Assembly (NCBI RefSeq): GCF_000372525.1
Contig: NZ_AQUR01000097.1
Span: forward strand, 91,372 to 155,371
Direction of reading: 5' to 3'
Length of the DNA stretch: 64,000 nt
Source of the DNA: Cupriavidus neocaledonicus
GTDB taxonomy: Bacteria; Pseudomonadota; Gammaproteobacteria; Burkholderiales; Burkholderiaceae
Positions 47,047 to 56,446 of the stretch are shown here, piece by piece. The notes under the pieces are model-generated. The model did not search any database. It was not told where the DNA came from and worked only from the letters and a program-made list of their open reading frames with translations. Each line of letters starts with the position of its first letter. Within the stretch, counting starts at the first letter, position 1. Position numbers and translations under genes: made by a program.

Positions 47047-48444
47047 AGTACACCGAGCTGAAGCCGAGGCCCTCGCCACCGCTTCCCGCCACGCCGCCAC
47101 CGCCGCATCCGCGAACTGCGCCGACTGCCCCGCGTAATTGGCCGGATCGGCCAGCCGCTCCAGCGCAGCCTCATCCAGCAGCCCGGCATGCGCGGGATCT
47201 TCGCGAAGCATCGCCGCCAACGCGTCGCGAAGGCTCGTGCCCTGCTCCACCGCGCGCCGCGAGGCGTTTTCCACCAGCTTGTGCGCCGGCAAGCGACCGA
47301 TGCGTGTACCCAGCGCCAGCATCGCTGCCTCGCCGAGTATCAACCCATGCGTGAGATCGAGATTGCCGCGCATGCGCGCCGCATCGACCTGCAGCCCCGC
47401 CACCACCTCGCCCATCTGGCGCAGCGCCCCCGCGGCCAGCGTGACGATCTGCGGCAGCGTGTCCCATTCCGCCTGCCAGCCGCCGAGGGCGCGCTCGTGT
47501 TCCTGCACCATGCCGGACAACATGGTGGCCACCAGCGGCGGCACGCGCACCGATGCCGTCAGCACCGCCGCGCAACCCACCGGATTGCGCTTGTGCGGCA
47601 TGGTGCTGGAACCGCCGCGGCCGGGCCCGGCGGGCTCGGCCACTTCCGCCACCTCGGTCTGCATCAGCAGCGAGATGTCGCGCGCCATCTTGCCGAGCGT
47701 GCCGGTCAGCATGCCGATCGTGGTGGCCACTTCGACCATACGGTCGCGATGCGCATGCCACGGCAGCACGGGTGCGACCAGGCCAAGCTCGCGGGCCAGT
47801 GCGGCGGCAACGCCGGGCGCGGCATCGCCGAGGCTGGCGAGCGTGCCCGCGGCGCCGCCGAACTGCAGCGCGCGCGCCTGCGCGCGGGCCGCATCAAGGC
47901 GGGCGAGGTCGCGGCGCAGCGCGTCGAGCCAGCCGGCGGCCTTGCAGCCAAAGGTGGTCGGCAGTGCATGCTGCAGCCAGGTGCGCGCCACCATCGGCGT
48001 GGCGCGGTGCGCGCTGGCCAGCGCGGCGCAGGCTTCGCCCAGGCTTATCAGGTCGGCATCGAGCACGCGCAGCGCGTCGGCAAGCTGGAGTACCAGCGCG
48101 GTGTCGATGATGTCCTGGCTGGTGGCGCCCCAGTGCACGAAGCGCGCCGCATCGGCATCGCGCGCAGCCACGGCCGCGGTCAGTTGCTTGACGAAGGGAA
48201 TGGCGAGATTGCCGGCAGCGACCGCGGCCTGCGCCAGCGCTTCGCGGTCGATGGCGCCGAGGTCGCGGCAGATGTCGGTGATGACGGTCGCGGCGGCGGC
48301 CGGGATCACGCCGCATTGCGCTTCGGCGCGCGCGAGCGCGGCCTCGACGGCAAGCATGCGTTGCACGGTGCCGGCGTCGGAGAAAATGTCCAGCACCGCG
48401 GGGCTGCCGAACATGGGATCGGTAAGACGCGTGACGGTTGGCAT
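47014..48444 (-). CDS. pcaB: 3-Carboxy-cis,cis-muconate cycloisomerase
   Basis: A 476-residue member of the fumarase/aspartase superfamily. HWGATSQDIIDTALVLQL near residue 105 and the signature GGSSTMPHKRNPVGCAAVL near 280-300 are diagnostic, with the catalytic-loop serines. It converts 3-carboxymuconate to 4-carboxymuconolactone. The last dozen residues (CTPSPACGRGPG) are encoded by the REP-like repeat and look unlike PcaB, so the native end was probably replaced. Follows pcaG in the same direction. Confidence 0.93.
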   Translation of the reverse strand: MPTVTRLTDPMFGSPAVLDIFSDAGTVQRMLAVEAALARAEAQCGVIPAAAATVITDICRDLGAIDREALAQAAVAAGNLAIPFVKQLTAAVAARDADAARFVHWGATSQDIIDTALVLQLADALRVLDADLISLGEACAALASAHRATPMVARTWLQHALPTTFGCKAAGWLDALRRDLARLDAARAQARALQFGGAAGTLASLGDAAPGVAAALARELGLVAPVLPWHAHRDRMVEVATTIGMLTGTLGKMARDISLLMQTEVAEVAEPAGPGRGGSSTMPHKRNPVGCAAVLTASVRVPPLVATMLSGMVQEHERALGGWQAEWDTLPQIVTLAAGALRQMGEVVAGLQVDAARMRGNLDLTHGLILGEAAMLALGTRIGRLPAHKLVENASRRAVEQGTSLRDALAAMLREDPAHAGLLDEAALERLADPANYAGQSAQFADAAVAAWREAVARASASARCTPSPACGRGPG

Positions 48445-48537
48445 GGGGGCGATCGATAGGGGTCGTGGCGATGACGACCACCTGATTATGCTTGTCGCCG
48501 GCGGCCCGGGACATGCCCCGGCCGCCGGCGCGGCGTG

Positions 48538-49119
48538 TCAGATATCGAAGAACACCGTCTCGCCCGGGCCTTGCAGCACGATATCCCAGCGCAGCGTGCC
48601 GTTGCCGGCAGCGTTGCCGGAATCGATGCCAACGAGCGTGCCGCGCCGCTCGGCCGGCACCAGCGCCAGCACCGGATCGGCTGCATTGGCCGCGGCCTCG
48701 TCCGGGAAGTACATGCGCGTGGCGACGTGCCTGACCAGCCCGCGCATGAACACCGACACCATGATGTGCGGCGCCTGCGGGCGGCCGTCGGCACCCGGCA
48801 CGGCGCCCGGCTTGACGGTGACGAAGCGGAACGACCCGTCAGGCTCGGTCGGCACGCGGCCGAAACCGGTAAAGCCGGGCACCAGCGGCAGCTCGCGCGT
48901 GTCTTCGGCGTGGCGGTAGCGGCCCGCGGGATTGGCCTGCCAGATTTCGACCATGCCGTCGGGCACGGGCTCGCCGTTGCCGTCGGTGACGCGGCCTTCG
49001 ATCACGATGCGCTGGCCGGCCAATGTCGGTGCGCTGGCGGTCAGGTCGGCGCAGTTCAGCCCGCTCAGGCCGATATGGAGGTAAGGACCGACGGTCTGGG
49101 ATGCGGTGGCGTAAAGCAT
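48538..49119 (-). CDS. pcaG: Protocatechuate 3,4-dioxygenase alpha subunit
   Basis: A 193-residue subunit. TASQTVGPYLHIGL, GRVTDGNGEPVPDGMVEIWQANPAGRY and APHIMVSVFMRGLVRHVATRMYF match PcaG; the iron ligands sit in the beta subunit. It pairs with PcaH to cleave protocatechuate to 3-carboxy-cis,cis-muconate. ATG 49119 behind GGAG, four bases after pcaH. Confidence 0.95.
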   Translation of the reverse strand: MLYATASQTVGPYLHIGLSGLNCADLTASAPTLAGQRIVIEGRVTDGNGEPVPDGMVEIWQANPAGRYRHAEDTRELPLVPGFTGFGRVPTEPDGSFRFVTVKPGAVPGADGRPQAPHIMVSVFMRGLVRHVATRMYFPDEAAANAADPVLALVPAERRGTLVGIDSGNAAGNGTLRWDIVLQGPGETVFFDI

Positions 49120-49123
49120 GGTC

Positions 49124-49825
49124 TTACTCCATCGGCGTGGCATCGCGGCCACGCAGGATGATATCGAAGCGGTAGCCGAGGGCGTATTCGGGCTGGGTGG
49201 TCTCCCAGTCGAGGCTGGCGACGAGCCGGTCGCGCGCCTTCTGGTCCGGCACGCAGTTGAAGATGGGGTCGAACGGCAGCAGCGGATCGCCGGGGAAGTA
49301 CATCTGCGTCACCAGGCGCGTGGCATAGGCGTTGCCGAACAGCGAGAAGTGGATATGCTGCGGCCGCCAGGCATTGTGGTGGTTGCGCCAGGGATAGGCG
49401 CCGGGCTTGATGGTCTTGAAGCGGTAGTGCCCGTTGGCGTCGGTGACGGTACGGCCCTCGCCGGAGAAATGCGGATCCAGCGGCGCGTCATGCTGGTCGC
49501 GCTTGTGCACGTAGCGGCCGGCCGCGTTGGCCTGCCACACCTCGATCAGCGCGTTCGGCACCGGCCGGCCATTCTCGTCCAGCACGCGGCCGGACACGAG
49601 GATGCGCTCGCCGACAGGCTCGCCGCCATTGCCGATGGTGAGATCGTTATCCCCCTCGTGCACGAACTCGGCGCCGAAAGCGGGACCGGTCACTTCGGAC
49701 AGCGACTGCGGCAGCGCAATCAGCGGCTGGCCGGGCGAGCGCTTCTGCGTGGAAGCGTAGGGGTCGAAGCGGTATTCGGGCTGGGTGTCCCAGTAGGGAC
49801 GGCGATATTGGGCAATACGCGTCAT
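49124..49825 (-). CDS. pcaH: Protocatechuate 3,4-dioxygenase beta subunit
   Basis: A 233-residue catalytic subunit. RILVSGRVLDENGRPVPNALIEVWQANAAGRY, KPGAYPWRNHHNAWRPQHIHFSLFG and TRLVTQMYFPGD carry the Tyr (AGRY, AYPW) and His (QHIHF) ligands of the nonheme Fe(III). AAGGAG precedes ATG 49825. First gene of pcaHGB-pcaL and divergent from pcaQ. Confidence 0.96.
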   Translation of the reverse strand: MTRIAQYRRPYWDTQPEYRFDPYASTQKRSPGQPLIALPQSLSEVTGPAFGAEFVHEGDNDLTIGNGGEPVGERILVSGRVLDENGRPVPNALIEVWQANAAGRYVHKRDQHDAPLDPHFSGEGRTVTDANGHYRFKTIKPGAYPWRNHHNAWRPQHIHFSLFGNAYATRLVTQMYFPGDPLLPFDPIFNCVPDQKARDRLVASLDWETTQPEYALGYRFDIILRGRDATPME

Positions 49826-49856
49826 GGCGCAGTCTCCTTGTGGTTGGCATGGCAGG

Positions 49857-49885
49857 ACTTTAGGCAACGCATAAAGTCATGTAAA
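49857..49885 (-). promoter_or_regulatory. Probable pcaH promoter
   Basis: On the minus strand TTTACA (plus 49880-49885) and TAAAGT (plus 49857-49862) are 17 bases apart, 32 bases before the pcaH ATG. The -35 matches consensus at five of six positions. The LysR-type regulator PcaQ would be expected to bind just upstream, toward its own gene. Confidence 0.5.
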
Positions 49886-49919
49886 TTGAGTTTTCTGAGA
49901 ATTACGATAACTTTCCCGC

Positions 49920-50873
49920 ATGAAAACCACCGCCCGGCCCGCGCTCGAAATCTTCCGCAACCGCGTTCGGCTGCGGCATCTCTACTGCTTCGTCGCGGTG
50001 TCGCAGACCCAGCACCTGGGCCGCGCCGCCGACCGCCTCGGGCTGACGCAGCCAGCCGTGTCCAAGACCCTGAGCGAACTGGAGGAACTGACCGGCACCC
50101 GCCTGCTGGTGCGCCAGCGTGCGGGCACGGAGCTGACCACCGCCGGCACGCGCTTCCTGCGTCACGCGCTGCGCATCCTTGCGGATATCGATGCGGCGGC
50201 CGACAGCATGGCCGGCGAGCAGGCGCAGCCCCGGGAGCGCATCCGGCTGGGGGCGCTGCCCAGCGTCGTGCCGGCGGTGCTGACCGATGCCTTGCTGCGC
50301 TTTCGCGCCGCGCATCCCGAGATTGGGCTGGCCGTCCAGACCGGCATGAACCGGAGCCTGATCGACCAGCTCAAGGCCGATGTGCTGGATCTGGTGATTG
50401 GCCGCATGGATGACCCGGTTGCCATGGAAAGCCTGTGGTTCGAATCGCTGGGGCCCGACTCGCTGGCGCTGGCGGTACGCCCCGGGCATCCTCTTGCCGC
50501 CGTCTCGCGACCGACCTTGCTCGACGTGCTGGCATGGCCGCTGGTGATCCCCGCCGCGGGCTCGATCCCCCGCCACAACACCGAAAGCCTGCTGGCCCGC
50601 CACGGCTTGCCCCTGCCGGGCGGATGCGTGGAAACGTCGGATGCCTACCTCGGACGGCTGCTGGCCCGCCACAGCGACTGCGTGTGGGCGGCGCCCCTGT
50701 CCGCCGCGCGGCGCGCGGTGGCCGAGGACGAGCTGGTCCTGCTGCCGCTCGATACGCAGGGCACCGAGGAACCGATCGGCCTGCTGCGGCACGGCGACCG
50801 CACGCTGAGCCCGATGGCCGAAGCGCTGGCCGACTGCATCCGCGCCGCGGCCATGCCGCCTGCCGCGCGGTGA
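49920..50873 (+). CDS. pcaQ: LysR-type regulator PcaQ
   Basis: A 317-residue regulator. RVRLRHLYCFVAVSQTQHLGRAADRLGLTQPAVSKTLSELEEL is the expected helix-turn-helix region of PcaQ-type proteins, and the effector half includes IRLGALPSVVPAVLTDALLRF. Divergent from pcaHGB, the classical arrangement, so it probably activates those genes in response to a pathway intermediate. Its name rests on sequence style and position. Confidence 0.88.
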   Translation: MKTTARPALEIFRNRVRLRHLYCFVAVSQTQHLGRAADRLGLTQPAVSKTLSELEELTGTRLLVRQRAGTELTTAGTRFLRHALRILADIDAAADSMAGEQAQPRERIRLGALPSVVPAVLTDALLRFRAAHPEIGLAVQTGMNRSLIDQLKADVLDLVIGRMDDPVAMESLWFESLGPDSLALAVRPGHPLAAVSRPTLLDVLAWPLVIPAAGSIPRHNTESLLARHGLPLPGGCVETSDAYLGRLLARHSDCVWAAPLSAARRAVAEDELVLLPLDTQGTEEPIGLLRHGDRTLSPMAEALADCIRAAAMPPAAR

Positions 50874-50899
50874 GGGGGCAGTCAGGGGACAGTAAAGGC

Positions 50900-52279
50900 T
50901 CAATGAGCGGCCACCCCTGCGCTGCCGGCGGCATCGGCACCTGGCGCACGGCTGCCGCTGACATGCTTGACCACCAGCGCAGCGGCGGCCAGCAATGCCG
51001 GCACGGCGAGCAGCGTAAAGATGGTGTCGAAGCCGAGCTGCAGGCGCAGCAGTTCCGCCCCCAGCAACGCGCCGGTGATGCCGCCGAAGCGGCCGATGCC
51101 AAGCATCCATGCCACCCCGGTGGCCCGGCCCTGCGTCGGGTAGAACGCCGCGGCCAGCGAAGGCATCGAGGACTGGGCGCCGTTCATCGCGGTGCCGGCG
51201 AGGAAGATCAGCGCGCCAAGCAGCACCTGGCTGCCGGTGCCCTGGCCCACGGCGTAGATCAGCACGCCGGTGGCGGCATAGGTGATGGCGATCACCTTGT
51301 TCGGATTGAAACGGTCCATGAACCAGCCGGCCGCGATGGTGCCGATGCCGCCGCCGAGCGGGAACAGCGCCGTCAGGAATGACGCGTGCTGGATCGAGAA
51401 GCCGGCGTCCTTCATCAGCGTGGGCATCCAGCTCGTCAGCAGGTAGAAGATGACCAGGCCCATGAAGTAGGTGCACCACAACATCGCCGAACCCAGGCGA
51501 TAGCCCGGCGCCAGCACGGTGCCGATGGCGGAGCGGGTCGCGGGCGCCTGCTCGCCGGTGATGAAGGTGTTGACTGCCCCCACGTCCGCGCCGGTTACGC
51601 GCCGCAGCAGCCGGCGAATCTGGTCGGCGGGATAGTTGCGCACCACCATGTAGCGCACCGACTCGGGCAGCAGCATCACCAGCAGCAGCGCGAGCGCAAG
51701 CGGCACGATGCCGCCGAGCAGCAGCACGCTGGGCCAGCCGAAGTGCGGGATCATCGCGGCGGCGACAAAGCCACCGGCGGCGGAGCCGAGCGGAAAGCCG
51801 CAGAACATGGTGTTCACCAGCACCGCCCGGCGGCGTTGCGGCGCGAATTCTGCGGTCAGCGTCACGGCATTGGGCATGGCAGCTCCCAGGCCCAGGCCGG
51901 TCAGGAAGCGCAGCACCGTCAGCCAGCCCAGCGTGGGCGCGTAGGCCGTGGCCAGGCTGCAGGCGCCAAAGAAAAACACCGACAACACCAGCACCTTCTT
52001 GCGGCCGATGCGGTCGGCCAGCGGACCCGCAAAGATCGCGCCGAAAGCAAGGCCGAACAGCGCCGCGCTCATGACGGGCCCGAGCGCCGATTTTTCGATC
52101 CCCCAGTCCTGCACCAGCGCCGGTGCGATATACCCGATGGCGGCCGTATCGAAGCCGTCGACGGCGACCACCAGGAAGCACAGCACAAGAATGAGCCACT
52201 GGTAGCCAGTGAATCGCTGTCCGTCGATCAGGGCCTGGACGTCCGCGACGCCAGCCTTGGATGGGAGGGGTTGAGGCAC
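50900..52279 (-). CDS. pcaK: Aromatic acid:proton symporter, AAHS family (PcaK-like)
   Basis: A 459-residue MFS permease with 12 spans for 4-hydroxybenzoate or protocatechuate uptake. VVAVDGFDTAAIGYIAPALV near residue 35 contains the DGFD motif of the AAHS family; GPLADRIGRKKVLV is the loop 2-3 signature. GTG 52279 is preferred because GGAGAC precedes it; an ATG at 52330 would add 17 residues. Two tandem palindromes upstream suggest separate control by an IclR-type regulator not encoded here. Confidence 0.88.
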   Translation of the reverse strand: MPQPLPSKAGVADVQALIDGQRFTGYQWLILVLCFLVVAVDGFDTAAIGYIAPALVQDWGIEKSALGPVMSAALFGLAFGAIFAGPLADRIGRKKVLVLSVFFFGACSLATAYAPTLGWLTVLRFLTGLGLGAAMPNAVTLTAEFAPQRRRAVLVNTMFCGFPLGSAAGGFVAAAMIPHFGWPSVLLLGGIVPLALALLLVMLLPESVRYMVVRNYPADQIRRLLRRVTGADVGAVNTFITGEQAPATRSAIGTVLAPGYRLGSAMLWCTYFMGLVIFYLLTSWMPTLMKDAGFSIQHASFLTALFPLGGGIGTIAAGWFMDRFNPNKVIAITYAATGVLIYAVGQGTGSQVLLGALIFLAGTAMNGAQSSMPSLAAAFYPTQGRATGVAWMLGIGRFGGITGALLGAELLRLQLGFDTIFTLLAVPALLAAAALVVKHVSGSRAPGADAAGSAGVAAH

Positions 52280-52714
52280 TGTTGTCTCCGTCTGCCTTGG
52301 AAATCGCGCGGTCCGCCTGCCAGCAGGCATGACCAGCTCAAGTTGTTCTAATAGCGAACTATCGTTCTCTAATTGAACGAATCTTAGGCAACGGGGATCG
52401 GCGCCAAGAATTGGCGTTAACCCGGCAAAAGCCGTTGGATTTCGGAGCCAGGATTCACCACTTGTTCCCCTTATCCCGCCCCAAAAAATGTTTCCAGAAC
52501 CGTTGAAAGGTACTTTCTTCCATAAATTTATGTGGAGGTGAAATTTTCCACCCGGTACTGGCCGGTCAATAAGGAAATTTCATATCGAAAGCACCAGCCT
52601 TCAATTTACATTGGGGGAATCTTTCACATCGGGCACTTGGCTTTGCCGCAGGCCGGAATCAAGGCGCCGACCGCCGGTCAAATGCTCAGGTTGGCCTCGC
52701 CCTCTCCCATCCCA
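52280..52714. other. Intergenic region upstream of pcaK and the DUF2905 gene
   Basis: 435 bases. The left side holds the tandem operators at 52345-52378 and TTAGGCAACG at 52384-52393, a 10-mer also present in the pcaH-pcaQ gap in the same orientation relative to pcaH. The AT-richer stretch 52440-52620 shows no supported gene. Confidence 0.4.
52345..52378. promoter_or_regulatory. Tandem 15-base palindromic operators upstream of pcaK
   Basis: GTTCTAATAGCGAAC (52345-52359) and GTTCTCTAATTGAAC (52364-52378) share GTTC-N7-GAAC, 19 bases apart centre to centre. The form resembles operators of IclR-type pathway regulators PcaR/PcaU/PobR, for example the PcaR site GTTCGATAATCGCAC as recalled. No iclR gene is in the window. 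Confidence 0.6.
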
Positions 52715-52924
52715 ATGCAACGCCTGCTTCTCATCCTGGGCGCCGTGCTGCTTGCCGCCGGCGCCGCCTGGCCCTGGCTCGCCAAACTGCCGTTCGACCG
52801 CCTTGGCCGCCTGCCCGGCGATATCCACATCGTTCGCGACGGCTTCAGTTTCTACCTCCCGATCACGACCTGCATCCTGCTGTCGGTGGTGGTTTCGGTG
52901 GTGATCTGGCTCCTGCGGCGCTGA
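52715..52924 (+). CDS. DUF2905 family small membrane protein
   Basis: A 69-residue protein with two membrane spans: MQRLLLILGAVLLAAGAAW and ITTCILLSVVVSVVIWLL, separated by LPFDRLGRLPGDIHIVRDG. That linker, PGD(I/L) followed by a short strand, is the hallmark of DUF2905. ATG 52715 gives the usual family length of about 70; a much longer in-frame extension upstream has no family support. Function unknown. Converges on the chemoreceptor gene. Confidence 0.85.
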   Translation: MQRLLLILGAVLLAAGAAWPWLAKLPFDRLGRLPGDIHIVRDGFSFYLPITTCILLSVVVSVVIWLLRR

Positions 52925-52934
52925 CCGCGCGCCA

Positions 52935-54887
52935 TCAGTCCGCCTGCAGCCCGGTGCGGAACACCGCCACCGCCCGCTGCATCCGCAGCGCCTGCTCCCG
53001 CAATGACTGCGCCGCGGCCGCGGCCTGTTCCACCAGCGCCGCGTTCTGCTGCGTGACCTGATCCATCTGCGCCACCGCCTGGTTGACCTGGCCGATGCCG
53101 CTGCTCTGCTCGCGCGAGGCCTGGCTGATCTCATCCATCATTGCCGTGACCCGGCCGATGGCGGCGACGGTGCCGGCCATGGTCGCAGAAAGGTCCAGCG
53201 CCAGCGTATTGCCCGCGGCCACGCGCTCGCCGGATTGCGACATCAGCATGCGGATCTCCCTGGCCGAGGCGCCGGCGCGCTGCGCCAGCCCGCGCACTTC
53301 GCCGGCCACCACGGCAAAGCCCCGGCCGGCCTCGCCGGCGCGCGCCGCTTCCACCGCCGCGTTCAGTGCCAGGATATTGGTCTGGAAGGCAATGCCGTCG
53401 ATCACCGCGATGATGTCGGCGATGCGCCTGGAGTCGGCGTCGATCGCCTGCATGGTCTGCTGCATGCGGCTGACCGCGTCGCCGCCGGCGCGCGCCGCGG
53501 CAGCGGCTTCGCGCGCCAGCGCGCTGGCGTGCCCAGCGTTGCCGGCGTTCTGCTGCACGGTGGCGGTCAGCTGCTCCATGCTGGCCGCGGTCTGCTCCAG
53601 TGACGACGCCTGTTGCTCGGTGCGCTGCGACAGGTCGATATTGCCCTGCGCGATCTCGTCCGCCGCGGCCAGCACGTTGTGCGCGCCGGCCTTGGTGTCG
53701 CCGATCAGCGTGCGCCAGCCCGCCGCCAGCGCCAGCAGGTGCCGCTTGATCTCGCTGAGCTCGTCGCGCCCGCGCACCGCATGCCCCGCGGTCAGGTCGC
53801 CGGCATTGATGCGCGCGACCATCGCGGCGACCTCGCGCACGTCGGCGCGCATGCCGCGGCTGAAGCCGATGAACAGGTAGAACGCGGCACCCACCATCAC
53901 CAGCGCTATGCCGGCCAGCCAGGCGAATTGCCGGGCTTGCGCCGCGGCCCGCTGCGCCAGCATCCCGGCGGCGATCGCGGCGAACTCGCGACTGGCTTCG
54001 GCCACGCCTTCGATGGCGGCGGTGGCTTCGTCGAAGTAGGCCCTGGCCTCGATGTCGATGCCGGCCGTCCCCAGCATGCGCACCTGCAACGTGCGATGGA
54101 AGCGGTCCATCGCGCCCACCCTTGCCAGCGCGTCATCGAGGCGCGCGCGGTAAACGGGCGCTGCCTTGCCGACGCGCGCGATGTCGCGCCGTACCGTGTC
54201 CAGTCCTGCGTGGATCTGTTCGGCCAGCGCGCCCAGCCCCGCCTGCTGCGCGGCATCGGCATAGCCGCCCCGCGCGATGATGCCGGCGCCGCGCCCGCGC
54301 GCGAGCGCGCTCAGTTCGGCCAGGCGCGGCATCGGGCCGGCCAGCAGGCTGACCAGGTAGTACGAGCCCGCCTCGCCGTCCAGCGCCAGTTGCGAGCGCT
54401 CGGCGACGTCGGCGATCAGCGCCTGCGTTTGCCCCACCAGCGCACTGTGGCGCTCGAACAGCGGCCCGGCCGCGGTGCCGAGGCCGGGCCCGCGCAATTG
54501 CTGCCAGTCCTGCTCCAGCTGGCGCATGCCGGCCGCGAGGTCAAAGTCGGGATTCTGCGCAATGCTGCGCGACAGTGCGGCGAGGCTGGCCGCCGCCTTT
54601 TCATCGGCCTTGTCGAAGGTGGCGCGGAAGGCGGCGTTGCCCGACAACACTGCATGCGCGGCGCCGCGCCGGACCTGGGTCTCGCGCATGAAGTCGAGCG
54701 CGTGCCCGACTACCGCCAGCCCGCGTATCTCCTGGCCGGTAGTGCTGCGCGCTTGCGCCGCGTCGCGCAGCGCCACGGACAGCGCGCCGAGCAGGGGCAC
54801 CAGGAACAGCACGGCGATCAAGGCCAGCTTGCGGCGGATATTCAGGCGCGCCATCAGGCGCTCGGCGGGAAGGAACAGGGCAGGCAT
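52935..54887 (-). CDS. Methyl-accepting chemotaxis protein
   Basis: A 650-residue chemoreceptor. A membrane span lies at about residues 24-42 and another near 340-360. Between them is a long helical sensor region with a nitrate/nitrite-sensor-like helical style ([21 protein letters not shown]). HAMP follows ([18 protein letters not shown]), then the cytoplasmic hairpin with [21 protein letters not shown], the core signalling motif. It would act with a CheA/CheW array. ATG 54887 gives a short cytoplasmic N-terminus. The ligand is unknown; the linked nar genes make nitrate worth testing. Confidence 0.88.
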   Translation of the reverse strand: MPALFLPAERLMARLNIRRKLALIAVLFLVPLLGALSVALRDAAQARSTTGQEIRGLAVVGHALDFMRETQVRRGAAHAVLSGNAAFRATFDKADEKAAASLAALSRSIAQNPDFDLAAGMRQLEQDWQQLRGPGLGTAAGPLFERHSALVGQTQALIADVAERSQLALDGEAGSYYLVSLLAGPMPRLAELSALARGRGAGIIARGGYADAAQQAGLGALAEQIHAGLDTVRRDIARVGKAAPVYRARLDDALARVGAMDRFHRTLQVRMLGTAGIDIEARAYFDEATAAIEGVAEASREFAAIAAGMLAQRAAAQARQFAWLAGIALVMVGAAFYLFIGFSRGMRADVREVAAMVARINAGDLTAGHAVRGRDELSEIKRHLLALAAGWRTLIGDTKAGAHNVLAAADEIAQGNIDLSQRTEQQASSLEQTAASMEQLTATVQQNAGNAGHASALAREAAAAARAGGDAVSRMQQTMQAIDADSRRIADIIAVIDGIAFQTNILALNAAVEAARAGEAGRGFAVVAGEVRGLAQRAGASAREIRMLMSQSGERVAAGNTLALDLSATMAGTVAAIGRVTAMMDEISQASREQSSGIGQVNQAVAQMDQVTQQNAALVEQAAAAAQSLREQALRMQRAVAVFRTGLQAD

Positions 54888-55075
54888 GGATCGTCCAGAG
54901 GGGCTCGGTTTTCCCCTGCTATCGGCCCGGTTCGGCCGTGCTGAAGCACAGATGTCCGGGTTTTTGACGATGCGCAAATGCGGTGCGACAAAAGCGCTGA
55001 AGTGGGGCGAACGGCGCGCCGATCAGGGGCATGCTGCCCCGTTGGCGAGCCGTTTTTCCGGCATCGCCGGACCAG

Positions 55076-56380
55076 TCAAAGCTGCGCGCCGATCAGCGTG
55101 GCCAGGCGGTCGCGCAGCCGTTCCTGCCATGGACGGTTGCGCCACGCCTCATGCGTCATCGGCCGCGACAGCTTCAGGTCTTCCTCGAAGATCCGCGTCT
55201 GTTGCGCGGCAAACGCCGCGTCGAGGATATTGAGCGTGGCCTCGTCATTGAGGCGGAACGAGCGGTTGTCGAAGTTGGTCGACCCCACCGAGACCAGCAG
55301 GTCGTCGACGATCAGCACCTTGCAGTGGTACATGGTCGGCGCGTACTCGGCGATCAGCGCGCCGGCCTTCAGCAGTTCGCCCCAGCGCGCGCGCGACGCC
55401 GAGCGCACGGTTTCGGAGTCGATATGCTCGCCCGGCACGATCACCCGCACCCTGACGCCTCTTGCCAGCGCTGCCAGCAGGGCCTTCTCGGTCAGCGCGT
55501 CGGGAACGAAATACGCCGCCGACAAATCGATGGTGCGCGCCGCCGCGGTGATCGCCAGGTGGTACATCAGCGCCATGCTCTCGCTGCCGCCCGTGGGCGA
55601 GCTGCTGAACATCTGCGCCCGGCCGTTGCCGACCGGCGCCAGCTCGGGGAAATAGTCGGGGCCATGCGGGACCGCGCCGCTGATCTTGATCCAGTTGTCG
55701 AGGAACACCGACTGCATCTGGCCGACCACCGGCCCCTCCACCTCGAAATGGGTGTCGCGCCAGTGGTCGGGGTCCTGTGCGTGGCCGGTCCACTCGGGCG
55801 CGATGCCGACGCCGCCGGTAAAGCCGATGCGGCCGTCGACCACCAGCACCTTGCGGTGGGTGCGGTTGTTGAGCTTGCCCACGGTGTACCAGCGCACCGG
55901 ATGGTAGTGGCGCACATCCACGCCGGCACTGGTCATCAGGCCGAGCGCGCCCTTGTCGATCTTGGAACTGCCGACCGCGTCCAGCAGCACCTTGACGCTG
56001 ACGCCGGCCCTGGCGCGCTCGGCCAGTGCCTGCGCGAAATCATGGCCGATATCGCCCGACCAGTAGATATACGACTCGAAATTGATGGTCTTGCGTGCGG
56101 CGCGGATCGCGCCCAGCATCGCCGGAAAGATCTCGTCGCCGTTCCTGAGCACGCGGTAGCGGTTGCCGTCGACCAGCGGCGGCCCCAGCAACACGCCCAG
56201 TTCGCGCGCGAACTGCGGGTCTGCCACGCTGTAGAGCCGATCGAGGCGCCTCTCGATGCGCTTCTCGCCACCGACCAGGTTGTAGGCGACGATGCCCGCC
56301 AGGGCAAGCAACACGACCGCGGCGGCAAACGCGAGCATGCGGCCCCTTGTCCGAAACCGGGGAAAGACGCGGCGGATCAC
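55076..56380 (-). CDS. Phospholipase D family protein (cardiolipin synthase-like)
   Basis: A 434-residue membrane-anchored enzyme. An N-terminal span sits at about residues 15-35. Two HKD motifs are intact: THRKVLVVDGRIGFTGG near residue 175 and YHCKVLIVDDLLVSVGSTN near 350, both with the HxK and the Asp. Layout and the WGELLKAG, EYAPTMYHCK wording match ClsA/ClsB-type cardiolipin synthases. GTG 56380 gives a basic N-terminus; ATG 56338 behind AAGGGG is a real alternative. Confidence 0.85.
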   Translation of the reverse strand: MIRRVFPRFRTRGRMLAFAAAVVLLALAGIVAYNLVGGEKRIERRLDRLYSVADPQFARELGVLLGPPLVDGNRYRVLRNGDEIFPAMLGAIRAARKTINFESYIYWSGDIGHDFAQALAERARAGVSVKVLLDAVGSSKIDKGALGLMTSAGVDVRHYHPVRWYTVGKLNNRTHRKVLVVDGRIGFTGGVGIAPEWTGHAQDPDHWRDTHFEVEGPVVGQMQSVFLDNWIKISGAVPHGPDYFPELAPVGNGRAQMFSSSPTGGSESMALMYHLAITAAARTIDLSAAYFVPDALTEKALLAALARGVRVRVIVPGEHIDSETVRSASRARWGELLKAGALIAEYAPTMYHCKVLIVDDLLVSVGSTNFDNRSFRLNDEATLNILDAAFAAQQTRIFEEDLKLSRPMTHEAWRNRPWQERLRDRLATLIGAQL

Positions 56381-56446
56381 GCAGGCACCATGATGTGGAG
56401 CGCGGGGTGGCCCGCGGCGGATGTAGTGGCCGATACAGGATAGGCG

